Assembly (NCBI GenBank): GCA_946699065.1 | Contig: CAMPDV010002002.1 | Span: forward strand, 1 to 64,000 | Origin: Loxodes magnus | Taxonomy: Eukaryota > Ciliophora > Karyorelictea > Loxodida > Loxodidae | Length of the DNA: 64,000 nt | Direction of reading: 5' to 3' | In this document: positions 1-15,860 of the stretch, piece after piece | How the letters are laid out: each line of letters begins with the position of its first letter | Numbering within the stretch: the stretch's first letter is position 1 | The notes under the pieces: model-generated | Database searches by the model: none | What the model saw: the letters and a program-made list of their open reading frames with translations, nothing else | What the model was told of the DNA's origin: nothing | Translations under genes and position numbers: made by a program

Positions 1-3000
1 AATTCTATCTTCTTTTCTTACTTTACTTCTTCACTTTTCTAAATACTTATTACTTCTCAAACCATACTCCTTAAAACTGAAATTCTATCTTCTTTTCTTA
101 CGTTACTTCTTCACTTTTCTAAATACTTAATACTTCTCAAAACATACTCCTTAAAACTGAATTCTATCTTCTTTTCTTACTTTACTTCTTCACTTTTCTA
201 AATACTTATTACTTCTCAAAACCATACTCCTTTAAAACTGAAATTCTATCTTCTTTTCTTACTTTACTTCTTCACTTTTCTAAATACTTAATACTTCTCA
301 AAACATACTCCTTAAAACTGAAATTCTATCTTCTTTTCTTACTTTACTTCTTCACTTTTCTAAATACTTATTACTTCTCAAACCATACTCCTTAAAACTG
401 AAATTCTATCTTCTTTTCTTACGTTACTTCTTCACTTTTCTAAATACTTATTACTTCTCAAAACATACTCCTTAAAACTGAATTTCTATCTTCTTTTCTT
501 ACGTTACTTCTTCACTTTTCTAAATACTTATTACTTCTCAAACATACTCCTTAAAACTGAAATTCTATCTTCTTTTTCTTACTTTACTTCTTCACTTTTC
601 TAAATACTTATTACTTCTCAAAACATACTCCTTAAAACTGAAATTCTATCTTCTTTTCTTACTTTACTTCTTCACTTTTCTAAATACTTATTACTTCTCA
701 AAACATACTCCTTAAAACTGAAATTCTATCTTCTTTTCTTACGTTACTTCTTCACTTTTCTAAATACTTATTACTTCTCAAAACATACTCCTTAAAACTG
801 AAATTCTATCTTCTTTTCTTACTTTACTTCTTCACTTTTCTAAATACTTATTACTTATCAAAACATACTCCTTAAAACTGAATTTCTATCTTCTTTTCTT
901 ACTTTACTTCTTCACTTTTCTAAATACTTATTACTTATCAAAACATACTCCTTAAAACTGAATTTCTATCTTCTTTTCTTACTTTACTTCTTCACTTTTC
1001 TAAATACTTATTACTTCTCAAAACATACTCCTTAAAACTGAAATTCTATCTTCTTTTCTTACGTTACTTCTTCACTTTTCTAAATACTTATTACTTCTCA
1101 AAACATACTCCTTAAAACTGAAATTCTATCTTCTTTTCTTACTTTACTTCTTCACTTTTCTAAATACTTATTACTTCTCAAAACATACTCCTTAAAACTG
1201 AAATTCTATCTTCTTTTCTTACGTTACTTCTTCACTTTTCTAAATACTTATTACTTCTCAAAACATACTCCTTAAAACTGAATTTCTATCTTCTTTTCTT
1301 ACGTTACTTCTTCACTTTTCTAAATACTTATTACTTCTCAAAACATACTCCTTAAAACTGAATTTCTATCTTCTTTTCTTACGTTACTTCTTCACTTTTC
1401 TAAATACTTATTACTTCTCAAAACATACTTCTTAAAACTGAAATTCTATCTTCTTTTCTTACTTTACTTCTTCACTTTTCTAAATACTTATTACTTCTCA
1501 AAACATACTCCTTAAAACTGAATTTCTATCTTCTTTTCTTACGTTACTTCTTCACTTTTCTAAATACTTATTACTTCTCAAAACATACTCCTTAAAACTG
1601 AATTTCTATCTTCTTTTCTTACTTTACTTCTTCACTTTTCTAAATACTTATTACTTCTCAAAACATACTCCTTAAAACTGAATTTCTATCTTCTTTTCTT
1701 ACTTTACTTCTTCACTTTTCTAAATACTTATTACTTCTCAAAACATACTCCTTAAAACTGAATTTCTATCTTCTTTTCTTACGTTACTTCTTCACTTTTC
1801 TAAATACTTATTACTTCTCAAAACATACTCCTTAAAACTGAAATTCTATCTTCTTTTCTTACTTTACTTCTTCACTTTTCTAAATACTTATTACTTCTCA
1901 AAACATACTCCTTAAAACTGAAATTCTATCTTCTTTTCTTACTTTACTTCTTCACTTTTCTAAATACTTATTACTTCTCAAAACATACTCCTTAAAACTG
2001 AAATTCTATCTTCTTTTCTTACGTTACTTCTTCACTTTTCTAAATACTTATTACTTCTCAAAACATACTCCTTAAAACTGAAATTCTATCTTCTTTTCTT
2101 ACTTTACTTCTTCACTTTTCTAAATACTTATTACTTATCAAAACATACTCCTTAAAACTGAATTTCTATCTTCTTTTCTTACTTTACTTCTTCACTTTTC
2201 TAAATACTTATTACTTCTCAAAACATACTCCTTAAAACTGAAATTCTATCTTCTTTTCTTACGTTACTTCTTCACTTTTCTAAATACTTATTACTTCTCA
2301 AAACATACTCCTTAAAACTGAAATTCTATCTTCTTTTCTTACGTTACTTCTTCACTTTTCTAAATACTTATTACTTCTCAAAACATACTCCTTAAAACTG
2401 AAATTCTATCTTCTTTTCTTACTTTACTTCTTCACTTTTCTAAATACTTATTACTTCTCAAAACATACTCCTTAAAACTGAAATTCTATCTTCTTTTCTT
2501 ACGTTACTTCTTCACTTTTCTAAATACTTATTACTTCTCAAAACATACTCCTTAAAACTGAATTTCTATCTTCTTTTCTTACGTTACTTCTTCACTTTTC
2601 TAAATACTTATTACTTCTCAAAACATACTCCTTAAAACTGAATTTCTATCTTCTTTTCTTACTTTACTTCTTCACTTTTCTAAATACTTATTACTTCTCA
2701 AAACATACTTCTTAAAACTGAAATTCTATCTTCTTTTTCTTACTTTACTTCTTCACTTTTCTAAATACTTATTACTTCTCAAAACATACTCCTTAAAACT
2801 GAATTTCTATCTTCTTTTCTTACGTTACTTCTTCACTTTTCTAAATACTTATTACTTCTCAAAACATACTCCTTAAAACTGAATTTCTATCTTCTTTTCT
2901 TACTTTACTTCTTCACTTTTCTAAATACTTATTACTTCTCAAAACATACTCCTTAAAACTGAAATTCTATCTTCTTTTCTTACTTTACTTCTTCACTTTT

Positions 3001-6000
3001 CTAAATACTTATTACTTCTCAAAACATACTCCTTAAAACTGAAATTCTATCTTCTTTTCTTACTTTACTTCTTCACTTTTCTAAATACTTATTACTTCTC
3101 AAAACATACTCCTTAAAACTGAATTTCTATCTTCTTTTCTTACGTTACTTCTTCACTTTTCTAAATACTTATTACTTCTCAAAACATACTCCTTAAAACT
3201 GAAATTCTATCTTCTTTTCTTACTTTACTTCTTCACTTTTCTAAATACTTATTACTTCTCAAAACATACTCCTTAAAACTGAAATTCTATCTTCTTTTCT
3301 TACGTTACTTCTTCACTTTTCTAAATACTTATTACTTCTCAAAACATACTCCTTAAAACTGAAATTCTATCTTCTTTTCTTACTTTACTTCTTCACTTTT
3401 CTAAATACTTATTACTTCTCAAGACATACTTCTTAAAACTGAAATTCTATCTTCTTTTCTTACGTTACTTCTTCACTTTTCTAAATACTTATTACTTCTC
3501 AAAACATACTCCTTAAAACTGAATTTCTATCTTCTTTTCTTACTTTACTTCTTCACTTTTCTAAATACTTAATACTTCTCAAAGCATACTCCTTAAAACT
3601 GAAATTCTATCTTCTTTTCTTACTCTACTTCTTCACTTTTCTAAATACTTATTACTTCTCAAAACATACTCCTTAAAACTGAATTTCTATCTTCTTTTCT
3701 TACTTTACTTCTTCACTTTTCTAAATACTTATTACTTATCAAAACATACTTCTTAAAACTGAAATTCTATCTTCTTTTCTTACTTTACTTCTTCACTTTT
3801 CTAAATACTTATTACTTCTCAAAACATACTCCTTAAAACTGAATTTCTATCTTCTTTTCTTACGTTACTTCTTCACTTTTCTAAATACTTATTACTTCTC
3901 AAAACATACTCCTTAAAACTGAATTTCTATCTTCTTTTCTTACTTTACTTCTTCACTTTTCTAAATACTTATTACTTCTCAAAACATACTCCTTAAAACT
4001 GAATTTCTATCTTCTTTTCTTACTTTACTTCTTCACTTTTCTAAATACTTATTACTTCTCAAAACATACTCCTTAAAACTGAATTTCTATCTTCTTTTCT
4101 TACGTTACTTCTTCACTTTTCTAAATACTTATTACTTCTCAAAACATACTCCTTAAAACTGAAATTCTATCTTCTTTTCTTACGTTACTTCTTCACTTTT
4201 CTAAATACTTATTACTTATCAAAACATACTCCTTAAAACTGAATTTCTATCTTCTTTTCTTAAGTTACTTCTTCACTTTTCTAAATACTTATTACTTCTC
4301 AAAACATACTCCTTAAAACTGAAATTCTATCTTCTTTTCTTAAGTTACTTCTTCACTTTTCTAAATACTTATTACTTCTCAAAACATACTCCTTAAAACT
4401 GAAATTCTATCTTCTTTTCTTACTTTACTTCTTCACTTTTCTAAATACTTATTACTTCTCAAAACATACTCCTTAAAACTGAAATTCTATCTTCTTTTCT
4501 TACGTTACTTCTTCACTTTTCTAAATACTAACTTCTTTTATAAGTATACTCCTTAAAACTGAAATTCTAGTTTCTTTTCTTACTCTACTTCTTCACTTTT
4601 CTAAATACTTATTACTTCTCAAAACATACTCCTTAAAACTGAAATTCTATCTTCTTTTCTTACTTTACTTCTTCACTTTCTAAATACTTATTACTTCTCA
4701 AAACATACTCCTTAAAACTGAAATTCTATCTTCTTTTCTTACTTTACTTCTTCACTTTTCTAAATACTTATTACTTCTCAAAACATACTCCTTAAAACTG
4801 AAATTCTATCTTCTTTTCTTACGTTACTTCTTCACTTTTCTAAATACTTATTACTTCTCAAAACATACTCCTTAAAACTGAAATTCTATCTTCTTTTCTT
4901 AAGTTACTTCTTCACTTTTCTAAATACTTAATACTTCTCAAAACAATCTCCTTAAAACTGAATTTCTATCTTCTTTTCTTACGTTACTTCTTCACTTTTC
5001 TAAATACTTATTACTTCTCAAAACATACTCCTTAAAAATGAAATTCTATCTTCTTTTCTTACTTTACTTCTTCACTTTTCTAAATACTTATTACTTCTCA
5101 AAACAATCTCCTTAAAACTGAATTTCTATCTTCTTTTCTTACGTTACTTCTTCACTTTTCTAAATACTTATTACTTCTCAAAACATACTCCTTAAAACTG
5201 AATTTCTATCTTCTTTTCTTACTTTACTTCTTCACTTTTCTAAATACTTATTACTTCTCAAAACATACTCCTTAAAAATGAAATTCTATCTTCTTTTCTT
5301 ACTTTACTTCTTCACTTTTCTAAATACTTAATACTTCTCAAAACAATCTCCTTAAAACTGAATTTCTATCTTCTTTTCTTACGTTACTTCTTCACTTTTC
5401 TAAATACTTAATACTTCTCAAGACATACTCCTTAAAACTGAATTTCTATCTTCTTTTCTTACGTTACTTCTTCACTTTTCTAAATACTTATTACTTCTCA
5501 AAACATACTCCTTAAAACTGAATTTCTATCTTCTTTTCTTACGTTACTTCTTCACTTTTCTAAATACTTAATACTTCTCAAAACAATCTCCTTAAAACTG
5601 AATTTCTATCTTCTTTTCTTACGTTACTTCTTCACTTTTCTAAATACTTATTAATTCTCAAAACATACTCCTTAAAACTGAAATTCTATCTTCTTTTCTT
5701 ACTTTACTTCTTCACTTTTCTAAATACTTATTACTTCTCAAAACATACTCCTTAAAACTGAATTTCTATCTTCTTTTCTTACGTTACTTCTTCACTTTTC
5801 TAAATACTTATTACTTCTCAAAACATACTCCTTAAAACTGAAATTCTATCTTCTTTTCTTACTTTACTTCTTCACTTTTCTAAATACTTATTACTTCTCA
5901 AAACATACTCCTTAAAACTGAATTTCTATCTTCTTTTCTTACTTTACTTCTTCACTTTTCTAAATACTTATTACTTCTCAAAACATACTCCTTAAAACTG

Positions 6001-9000
6001 AAATTCTATCTTCTTTTCTTACTTTACTTCTTCACTTTTCTAAATACTTATTACTTCTCAAAACATACTCCTTAAAACTGAAATTCTATCTTCTTTTCTT
6101 ACTTTACTTCTTCACTTTTCTAAATACTTATTACTTCTCAAAACATACTCCTTAAAACTGAAATTCTATCTTCTTTTCTTACTTTACTTCTTCACTTTTC
6201 TAAATACTTATTACTTCTCAAAACATACTCCTTAAAACTGAAATTCTATCTTCTTTTCTTACGTTACTTCTTCACTTTTCTAAATACTTATTACTTCTCA
6301 AAACATACTCCTTAAAACTGAAATTCTATCTTCTTTTCTTAAGTTACTTCTTCACTTTTCTAAATACTTAATACTTCTCAAAACAATCTCCTTAAAACTG
6401 AATTTCTATCTTCTTTTCTTACGTTACTTCTTCACTTTTCTAAATACTTATTACTTCTCAAGACATACTTCTTAAAACTGAAATTCTATCTTCTTTTCTT
6501 ACTTTACTTCTTCACTTTTCTAAATACTTATTAATTCTCAAAACATACTCCTTAAAACTGAATTTCTATCTTCTTTTCTTACTTTACTTCTTCACTTTTC
6601 TAAATACTTATTACTTCTCAAAACATACTCCTTAAAACTGAATTTCTATCTTCTTTTCTTACGTTACTTCTTCACTTTTCTAAATACTTATTACTTCTCA
6701 AAACATACTCCTTAAAACTGAAATTCTATCTTCTTTTCTTACTTTACTTCTTCACTTTTCTAAATACTTATTACTTCTCAAAACATACTCCTTAAAACTG
6801 AATTTCTATCTTCTTTTCTTACTTTACTTCTTCACTTTTCTAAATACTTATTACTTCTCAAAACATACTCCTTAAAACTGAAATTCTATCTTCTTTTCTT
6901 ACTTTACTTCTTCACTTTTCTAAATACTTATTACTTCTCAAAACATACTCCTTAAAACTGAATTTCTATCTTCTTTTCTTACTTTACTTCTTCACTTTTC
7001 TAAATACTTATTACTTCTCAAGACATACTCCTTAAAACTGAATTTCTATCTTCTTTTCTTACTTTACTTCTTCACTTTTCTAAATACTTATTACTTCTCA
7101 AGACATACTCCTTAAAACTGAATTCTATCTTCTTTTCTTACGTTACTTCTTCACTTTTCTAAATACTTATTACTTCTCAAAACATACTCCTTAAAACTGA
7201 ATTTCTATCTTCTTTTCTTACGTTACTTCTTCACTTTTCTAAATACTTAATACTTCTTCTGAATTTCTATCTTCTTTTCTTACGTTACTTCTTCACTTTT
7301 CTACTTATTACTTTCAAAAATACTCCTGAAATTCTATCTTCTTTTCTTACTTTACTTCTTCACTTTTCTAAATACTTATTAATTCTCAAAACATACTCCT
7401 TAAAACTTTCTATCTTCTTTTCTTACGTTACTTCTTCACTTTTCTAAATACTTATTAATTCTCAAAACATACTTAAAACTGAAATTCTAAACTTCTTCAC
7501 TTTTCATACTTATTCTTCTCAAAACATAAAAACTGAAATTCTATCTTTTCTTACTCTACTTCTTCACTTTTCTAAATACTTATTACTTCTCAAAACATAC
7601 TCCTTAAAACTGAATTTCTATCTTCTTTTCTTACGTTACTTCTTCACTTTTCTAAATACTTATTACTTCTCAAAACATACTCCTTAAAACTGAATTTCTA
7701 TCTTCTTTTCTTACTTTACTTCTTCACTTTTCTAAATACTTATTACTTCTCAAAACATACTCCTTAAAACTGAATTTCTATCTTCTTTTCTTACTTTACT
7801 TCTTCACTTTTCTAAATACTTATTACTTCTCAAAACATACTCCTTAAAACTGAATTTCTATCTTCTTTTCTTACTTTACTTCTTCACTTTTCTAAATACT
7901 TATTACTTCTCAAAACATACTCCTTAAAACTGAATTTCTATCTTCTTTTCTTACGTTACTTCTTCACTTTTCTAAATACTTATTACTTCTCAAAACATAC
8001 TCCTTAAAACTGAAATTCTATCTTCTTTTCTTACTTTACTTCTTCACTTTTCTAAATACTTATTACTTCTCAAAACATACTCCTTAAAACTGAATTTCTA
8101 TCTTCTTTTCTTACTTTACTTCTTCACTTTTCTAAATACTTATTACTTCTCAAAACATACTCCTTAAAACTGAAATTCTATCTTCTTTTCTTACTTTACT
8201 TCTTCACTTTTCTAAATACTTATTACTTCTCAAAACATACTCCTTAAAACTGAATTTCTATCTTCTTTTCTTACGTTACTTCTTCACTTTTCTAAATACT
8301 TATTACTTCTCAAAACATACTCCTTAAAACTGAAATTCTATCTTCTTTTCTTACTTTACTTCTTCACTTTTCTAAATACTTATTACTTCTCAAAACATAC
8401 TCCTTAAAACTGAAATTCTATCTTCTTTTCTTACGTTACTTCTTCACTTTTCTAAATACTTATTACTTCTCAAAACATACTCCTTAAAACTGAAATTCTA
8501 TCTTCTTTTCTTACGTTACTTCTTCACTTTTCTAAATACTTATTACTTCTCAAAACATACTCCTTAAAACTGAAATTCTATCTTCTTTTCTTACGTTACT
8601 TCTTCACTTTTCTAAATACTTATTACTTCTCAAAACATACTCCTTAAAACTGAATTTCTATCTTCTTTTCTTACTTTACTTCTTCACTTTTCTAAATACT
8701 TAATACTTCTCAAAGCATACTCCTTAAAACTGAAATTCTATCTTCTTTTCTTACTCTACTTCTTCACTTTTCTAAATACTTATTACTTCTCAAAGCATAC
8801 TACTTAAAACTGAAATTCTATCTTCTTTTCTTACTCTACTTCTTCACTTTTCTAAATACTTATTACTTATCAAAACATACTCCTTAAAACTGAATTTCTA
8901 TCTTCTTTTCTTACTTTACTTCTTCACTTTTCTAAATACTTATTACTTCTCAAAACATACTCCTTAAAACTGAATTTCTATCTTCTTTTCTTACGTTACT

Positions 9001-12000
9001 TCTTCACTTTTCTAAATACTTATTACTTCTCAAAACATACTCCTTAAAACTGAATTTCTAACGTTACTTCTTATCTTACTTTTCTTACTTAAAAATGAAA
9101 TTCTATCTTCTTTTCTTACTTTACTTCTTCACTTTTCTAAATACTTATTACTTCTCAAAACATACTCCTTAAAACTGAAATTCTATCTTCTTTTCTTACG
9201 TTACTTCTTCACTTTTCTAAATACTTATTACTTCTCAAAACATACTCCTTAAAACTGAAATTCTATCTTCTTTTCTTGACTTCTTCACTTTTCTAAATAC
9301 TTATTACTTTCATACTTTAAAACTCTACTTTTACTTCTTCACTTTTCTAAATACTTAACTTCTACATACTCCTTCTGAATTTCTATCTTCTTTTCTTACG
9401 TTACTTCTTCACTTTTCTAAATACTTATTACTTCTCAAAACATACTCCTTAAAACTGAATTTCTATCTTCTTTTCTTAACTTCTTCACTTTTCTTCTTAT
9501 TACTTCTCAAAACATACTTTAAAACTGAATTTCTATCTTCTTTTCTTACTACTTCTTCACTTTTCTAAATACTTATTACTTCTCAAAACATACTCCTTAA
9601 AACTGAATTTCTATCTTCTTTTCTTACGTTACTTCTTCACTTTTCTAAATACTTATTACTTCTCAAAACATACTCTTAAAAATGAAATTCTATCTTCTTT
9701 TCTTACTTTACTTCTTCACTTTTCTAAATACTTATTACTTCTCAAAACATACTCCTTAAAACTGAAATTCTATCTTCTTTTCTTACTTTACTTCTTCACT
9801 TTTCTAAATACTTATTACTTCTCAAAACATACTCCTTAAAACTGAATTTCTATCTTCTTTTCTTACGTTACTTCTTCACTTTTCTAAATACTTATTACTT
9901 CTCAAAACATACTCCTTAAAACTGAAATTCTATCTTCTTTTCTTACTTTACTTCTTCACTTTTCTAAATACTTATTACTTCTCAAAACATACTCCTTAAA
10001 ACTGAATTTCTATCTTCTTTTCTTACGTTACTTCTTCACTTTTCTAAATACTTATTACTTCTCAAAACATACTCCTTAAAACTGAAATTCTATCTTCTTT
10101 TCTTACTTTACTTCTTCACTTTTCTAAATACTTATTACTTCTCAAGACATACTTCTTAAAACTGAAATTCTATCTTCTTTTCTTACTTTACTTCTTCACT
10201 TTTCTAAATACTTATTACTTCTCAAAACATACTCCTTAAAACTGAATTTCTATCTTCTTTTCTTACTTTACTTCTTCACTTTTCTAAATACTTAATACTT
10301 CTCAAAGCATACTCCTTAAAACTGAAATTCTATCTTCTTTTCTTACTCTACTTCTTCACTTTTCTAAATACTTATTACTTCTCAAAGCATACTACTTAAA
10401 ACTGAAATTCTATCTTCTTTTCTTACTCTACTTCTTCACTTTTCTAAATACTTATTACTTCTCAAAACATACTCCTTAAAACTGAATTTCTATCTTCTTT
10501 TCTTACGTTACTTCTTCACTTTTCTAAATACTTATTACTTCTCAAAACATACTCCTTAAAACTGAATTTCTATCTTCTTTTCTTACTTTACTTCTTCACT
10601 TTTCTAAATACTTATTACTTCTCAAAACATACTCCTTAAAACTGAAATTCTATCTTCTTTTCTTACTTTACTTCTTCACTTTTCTAAATACTTATTACTT
10701 CTCAAAACATACTCCTTAAAACTGAAATTCTATCTTCTTTTCTTACTTTACTTCTTCACTTTTCTAAATACTTATTACTTCTCAAAACATACTCCTTAAA
10801 ACTGAAATTCTATCTTCTTTTCTTACTCTACTTCTTCACTTTTCTAAATACTTATTACTTCTCAAAACATACTCCTTAAAACTGAATTTCTATCTTCTTT
10901 TCTTACGTTACTTCTTCACTTTTCTAAATACTTATTACTTCTCAAAACATACTCCTTAAAACTGAAATTCTATCTTCTTTTCTTACTTTACTTCTTCACT
11001 TTTCTAAATACTTATTACTTCTCAAAACATACTCCTTAAAACTGAAATTCTATCTTCTTTTCTTACGTTACTTCTTCACTTTTCTAAATACTTATTACTT
11101 CTCAAAACATACTCCTTAAAACTGAAATTCTATCTTCTTTTCTTACTTTACTTCTTCACTTTTCTAAATACTTATTACTTCTCAAAACATACTCCTTAAA
11201 ACTGAATTTCTATCTTCTTTTCTTACGTTACTTCTTCACTTTTCTAAATACTTATTACTTCTCAAAACATACTCCTTAAAACTGAAATTCTATCTTCTTT
11301 TCTTACGTTACTTCTTCACTTTTCTAAATACTTATTACTTCTCAAAACATACTCCTTAAAACTGAATTTCTATCTTCTTTTCTTACTTTACTTCTTCACT
11401 TTTCTAAATACTTATTACTTCTCAAAACATACTCCTTAAAACTGAAATTCTATCTTCTTTTCTTACTTTACTTCTTCACTTTTCTAAATACTTATTACTT
11501 CTCAAAGCATACTCCTTAAAACTGAAATTCTATCTTCTTTTCTTACTTTACTTCTTCACTTTTCTAAATACTTATTACTTCTCAAAACATACTCCTTAAA
11601 ACTGAAATTCTATCTTCTTTTCTTACTTTACTTCTTCACTTTTCTAAATACTTATTACTTCTCAAAACATACTCCTTAAAACTGAAATTCTATCTTCTTT
11701 TCTTACGTTACTTCTTCACTTTTCTAAATACTTATTACTTCTCAAAACATACTCCTTAAAACTGAAATTCTATCTTCTTTTCTTAAGTTACTTCTTCACT
11801 TTTCTAAATACTTATTACTTCTCAAGACATACTCCTTAAAACTGAAATTCTATCTTCTTTTCTTACGTTACTTCTTCACTTTTCTAAATACTTATTACTT
11901 CTCAAAACATACTCCTTAAAACTGAAATTCTATCTTCTTTTCTTACGTTACTTCTTCACTTTTCTAAATACTTATTACTTCTCAAAACATACTCCTTAAA

Positions 12001-15000
12001 ACTGAATTTCTATCTTCTTTTCTTACTCTACTTCTTCACTTTTCTAAATACTTATTACTTCTCAAAACATACTCCTTAAAACTGAATTTCTATCTTCTTT
12101 TCTTACTTTACTTCTTCACTTTTCTAAATACTTATTACTTATCAAAACATACTCCTTAAAACTGAATTTCTATCTTCTTTTCTTACTTTACTTTTTCACT
12201 TTTCTAAATACTTATTACTTCTCAAAACATACTCCTTAAAACTGAAATTCTATCTTCTTTTCTTACGTTACTTCTTCACTTTTCTAAATACTTATTACTT
12301 CTCAAAACATACTCCTTAAAACTGAATTTCTATCTTCTTTTCTTACTTTACTTCTTCACTTTTCTAAATACTTATTACTTCTCAAAACATACTCCTTAAA
12401 ACTGAAATTCTATCTTCTTTTCTTACTTTACTTCTTCACTTTTCTAAATACTTATTACTTCTCAAACCATACTCCTTAAAACTGAAATTCTATCTTCTTT
12501 TCTTACGTTACTTCTTCACTTTTCTAAATACTTAATACTTCTCAAAACATACTCCTTAAAACTGAATTTCTATCTTCTTTTCTTACGTTACTTCTTCACT
12601 TTTCTAAATACTTATTACTTCTCAAGACATACTCCTTAAAACTGAATTTCTATCTTCTTTTCTTACTTTACTTCTTCACTTTTCTAAATACTTAATACTT
12701 CTCAAAACAATCTCCTTAAAACTGAATTTCTATCTTCTTTTCTTACTTTACTTCTTCACTTTTCTAAATACTTATTACTTCTCAAAACATACTCCTTAAA
12801 ACTGAATTTCTATCTTCTTTTCTTACTTTACTTCTTCACTTTTCTAAATACTTATTACTTCTCAAAACATACTCCTTAAAACTGAAATTCTATCTTCTTT
12901 TCTTACGTTACTTCTTCACTTTTCTAAATACTTATTACTTCTCAAAGCATACACCTTAAAACTGAATTTCTATCTTCTTTTCTTACGTTACTTCTTCACT
13001 TTTCTAAATACTTATTACTTCTCAAAACATACTCCTTAAAACTGAATTTCTATCTTCTTTTCTTACTTTACTTCTTCACTTTTCTAAATACTTAATACTT
13101 CTCAAAACATACTCCTTAAAACTGAAATTCTATCTTCTTTTCTTACTTTACTTCTTCACTTTTCTAAATACTTATTACTTCTCAAGACATACTCCTTAAA
13201 ACTGAATTTCTATCTTCTTTTCTTACTTTACTTCTTCACTTTTCTAAATACTTATTACTTCTCAAAACATACTCCTTAAAACTGAAATTCTATCTTCTTT
13301 TCTTACGTTACTTCTTCACTTTTCTAAATACTTATTACTTCTCAAGACATACTCCTTAAAACTGAATTTCTATCTTCTTTTCTTACTTTACTTCTTCACT
13401 TTTCTAAATACTTAATACTTCTCAAAACATACTCCTTAAAACTGAAATTCTATCTTCTTTTCTTACTTTACTTCTTCACTTTTCTAAATACTTATTACTT
13501 CTCAAAACATACTCCTTAAAACTGAAATTCTATCTTCTTTTCTTACTTTACTTCTTCACTTTTCTAAATACTTAATACTTCTCAAAACATACTCCTTAAA
13601 ACTGAATTTCTATCTTCTTTTCTTACTTTACTTCTTCACTTTTCTAAATACTTATTACTTCTCAAGACATACTCCTTAAAACTGAAATTCTATCTTCTTT
13701 TCTTACTTTACTTCTTCACTTTTCTAAATACTTATTACTTCTCAAAACATACTCCTTAAAACTGAAATTCTATCTTCTTTTCTTAAGTTACTTCTTCACT
13801 TTTCTAAATACTTATTACTTCTCAAAACATACTCCTTAAAACTGAAATTCTATCTTCTTTTCTTAAGTTACTTCTTCACTTTTCTAAATACTTATTACTT
13901 CTCAAAACATACTCCTTAAAACTGAAATTCTATCTTCTTTTCTTAAGTTACTTCTTCACTTTTCTAAATACTTATTACTTCTCAAAACATACTCCTTAAA
14001 ACTGAATTTCTATCTTCTTTTCTTACGTTACTTCTTCACTTTTCTAAATACTTATTACTTCTCAAAACATACTCCTTAAAACTGAATTTCTATCTTCTTT
14101 TCTTACGTTACTTCTTCACTTTTCTAAATACTTATTACTTCTCAAAACATACTCCTTAAAACTGAAATTCTATCTTCTTTTCTTACGTTACTTCTTCACT
14201 TTTCTAAATACTTATTACTTCTCAAAACATACTCCTTAAAACTGAAATTCTATCTTCTTTTCTTAAGTTACTTCTTCACTTTTCTAAATACTTATTACTT
14301 CTCAAAACATACTCCTTAAAACTGAAATTCTATCTTCTTTTCTTACTTTACTTCTTCACTTTTCTAAATACTTATTACTTCTCAAAACATACTCCTTAAA
14401 ACTGAATTTCTATCTTCTTTTCTTACTTTACTTCTTCACTTTTCTAAATACTTATTACTTCTCAAAACATACTCCTTAAAACTGAAATTCTATCTTCTTT
14501 TCTTACGTTACTTCTTCACTTTTCTAAATACTTATTACTTCTCAAAACATACTCCTTAAAACTGAATTTCTATCTTCTTTTCTTACGTTACTTCTTCACT
14601 TTTCTAAATACTTATTACTTCTCAAAACATACTCCTTAAAACTGAAATTCTATCTTCTTTTCTTACGTTACTTCTTCACTTTTCTAAATACTTATTACTT
14701 CTCAAAACATACTCCTTAAAACTGAATTTCTATCTTCTTTTCTTACTTTACTTCTTCACTTTTCTAAATACTTATTACTTCTCAAAACATACTCCTTAAA
14801 ACTGAAATTCTATCTTCTTTTCTTACGTTACTTCTTCACTTTTCTAAATACTTATTACTTCTCAAAACATACTCCTTAAAACTGAATTTCTATCTTCTTT
14901 TCTTACGTTACTTCTTCACTTTTCTAAATACTTATTACTTCTCAAGACATACTCCTTAAAACTGAAATTCTATCTTCTTTTCTTACTTTACTTCTTCACT

Positions 15001-15860
15001 TTTCTAAATACTTATTACTTCTCAAAACATACTCCTTAAAACTGAAATTCTATCTTCTTTTCTTACTTTACTTCTTCACTTTTCTAAATACTTATTACTT
15101 CTCAAAACATACTCCTTAAAACTGAATTTCTATCTTCTTTTCTTACGTTACTTCTTCACTTTTCTAAATACTTATTACTTCTCAAGACATACTCCTTAAA
15201 ACTGAAATTCTATCTTCTTTTCTTACGTTACTTCTTCACTTTTCTAAATACTTATTACTTCTCAAAACATACTCCTTAAAACTGAAATTCTATCTTCTTT
15301 TCTTACGTTACTTCTTCACTTTTCTAAATACTTATTACTTCTCAAAACATACTCCTTAAAATTGAATTTCTATCTTCTTTTCTTACGTTACTTCTTCACT
15401 TTTCTAAATACTTATTACTTCTCAAAGCATACTCACTTAAAACTGTTACTTCTTCACTTTTCTAAATACTTATTACTTCTCAAAACATACTCCTTAAAAC
15501 TGAATTTCTATCTTCTTTTCTTACTTTACTTCTTCACTTTTCTAAATACTTATTACTTCTCAAAACATACTCCTTAAAACTGAAATTCTATCTTACTTTA
15601 CTTCTTCACTTTTCTTACTTATTACTTCTCACATACTTTAAAACTGAATTTCTATCTTCTTTTCTTACTTTACTTCTTCACTTTTCTAAATACTTATTAC
15701 TTCTCAAGACATACTCCTTAAAAATTTCTATCTTCTTTTCTTACGTTACTTCTTCACTTTTCTAAATACTTAATACTTCTCAAAACATACTCACTTAAAA
15801 CTGAAATTCTATCTTCTTTTCTTACGTTACTTCTTCACTTTTCAAAACTTAAAACTTCTT
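1..15860. repeat. 80-bp tandem satellite array
   Basis: About 198 head-to-tail copies of an 80-bp unit fill this stretch. Each unit contains TTCTTCACTTTTCTAAATAC and CATACTCCTTAAAACTG. The plus strand is strongly pyrimidine-rich, with only one to three G per unit. Variants sit at a few fixed positions: AAATTC/AATTTC; ACTTTA, ACGTTA, AAGTTA or ACTCTA; TTACTTCTCA or TTACTTATCA; AAAACATAC, AAGACATAC or AAACAATC. Blocks of variants recur: the CAAAGCATAC...CTCTAC...CAAAGCATACTAC run near 8700-8820 recurs near 10300-10440, about 20 units away. Units are deleted or shortened at roughly 7245-7560, 9055-9560 and 15430-15860. The left edge lies outside the window. Eighty is not a multiple of three and I see no codon pattern, so it is not coding. 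A centromeric, subtelomeric or germline-limited role is possible but not shown. Confidence 0.97.

Noticed and set aside
15362-15577. Leu/Phe/Tyr-rich ORF in the satellite
   Set aside because: It is the 80-bp repeat read in an open frame; unit length and variants ignore codons.
1-15860. CRISPR-like array
   Set aside because: Units are contiguous with no unique spacers, and the setting is eukaryotic.
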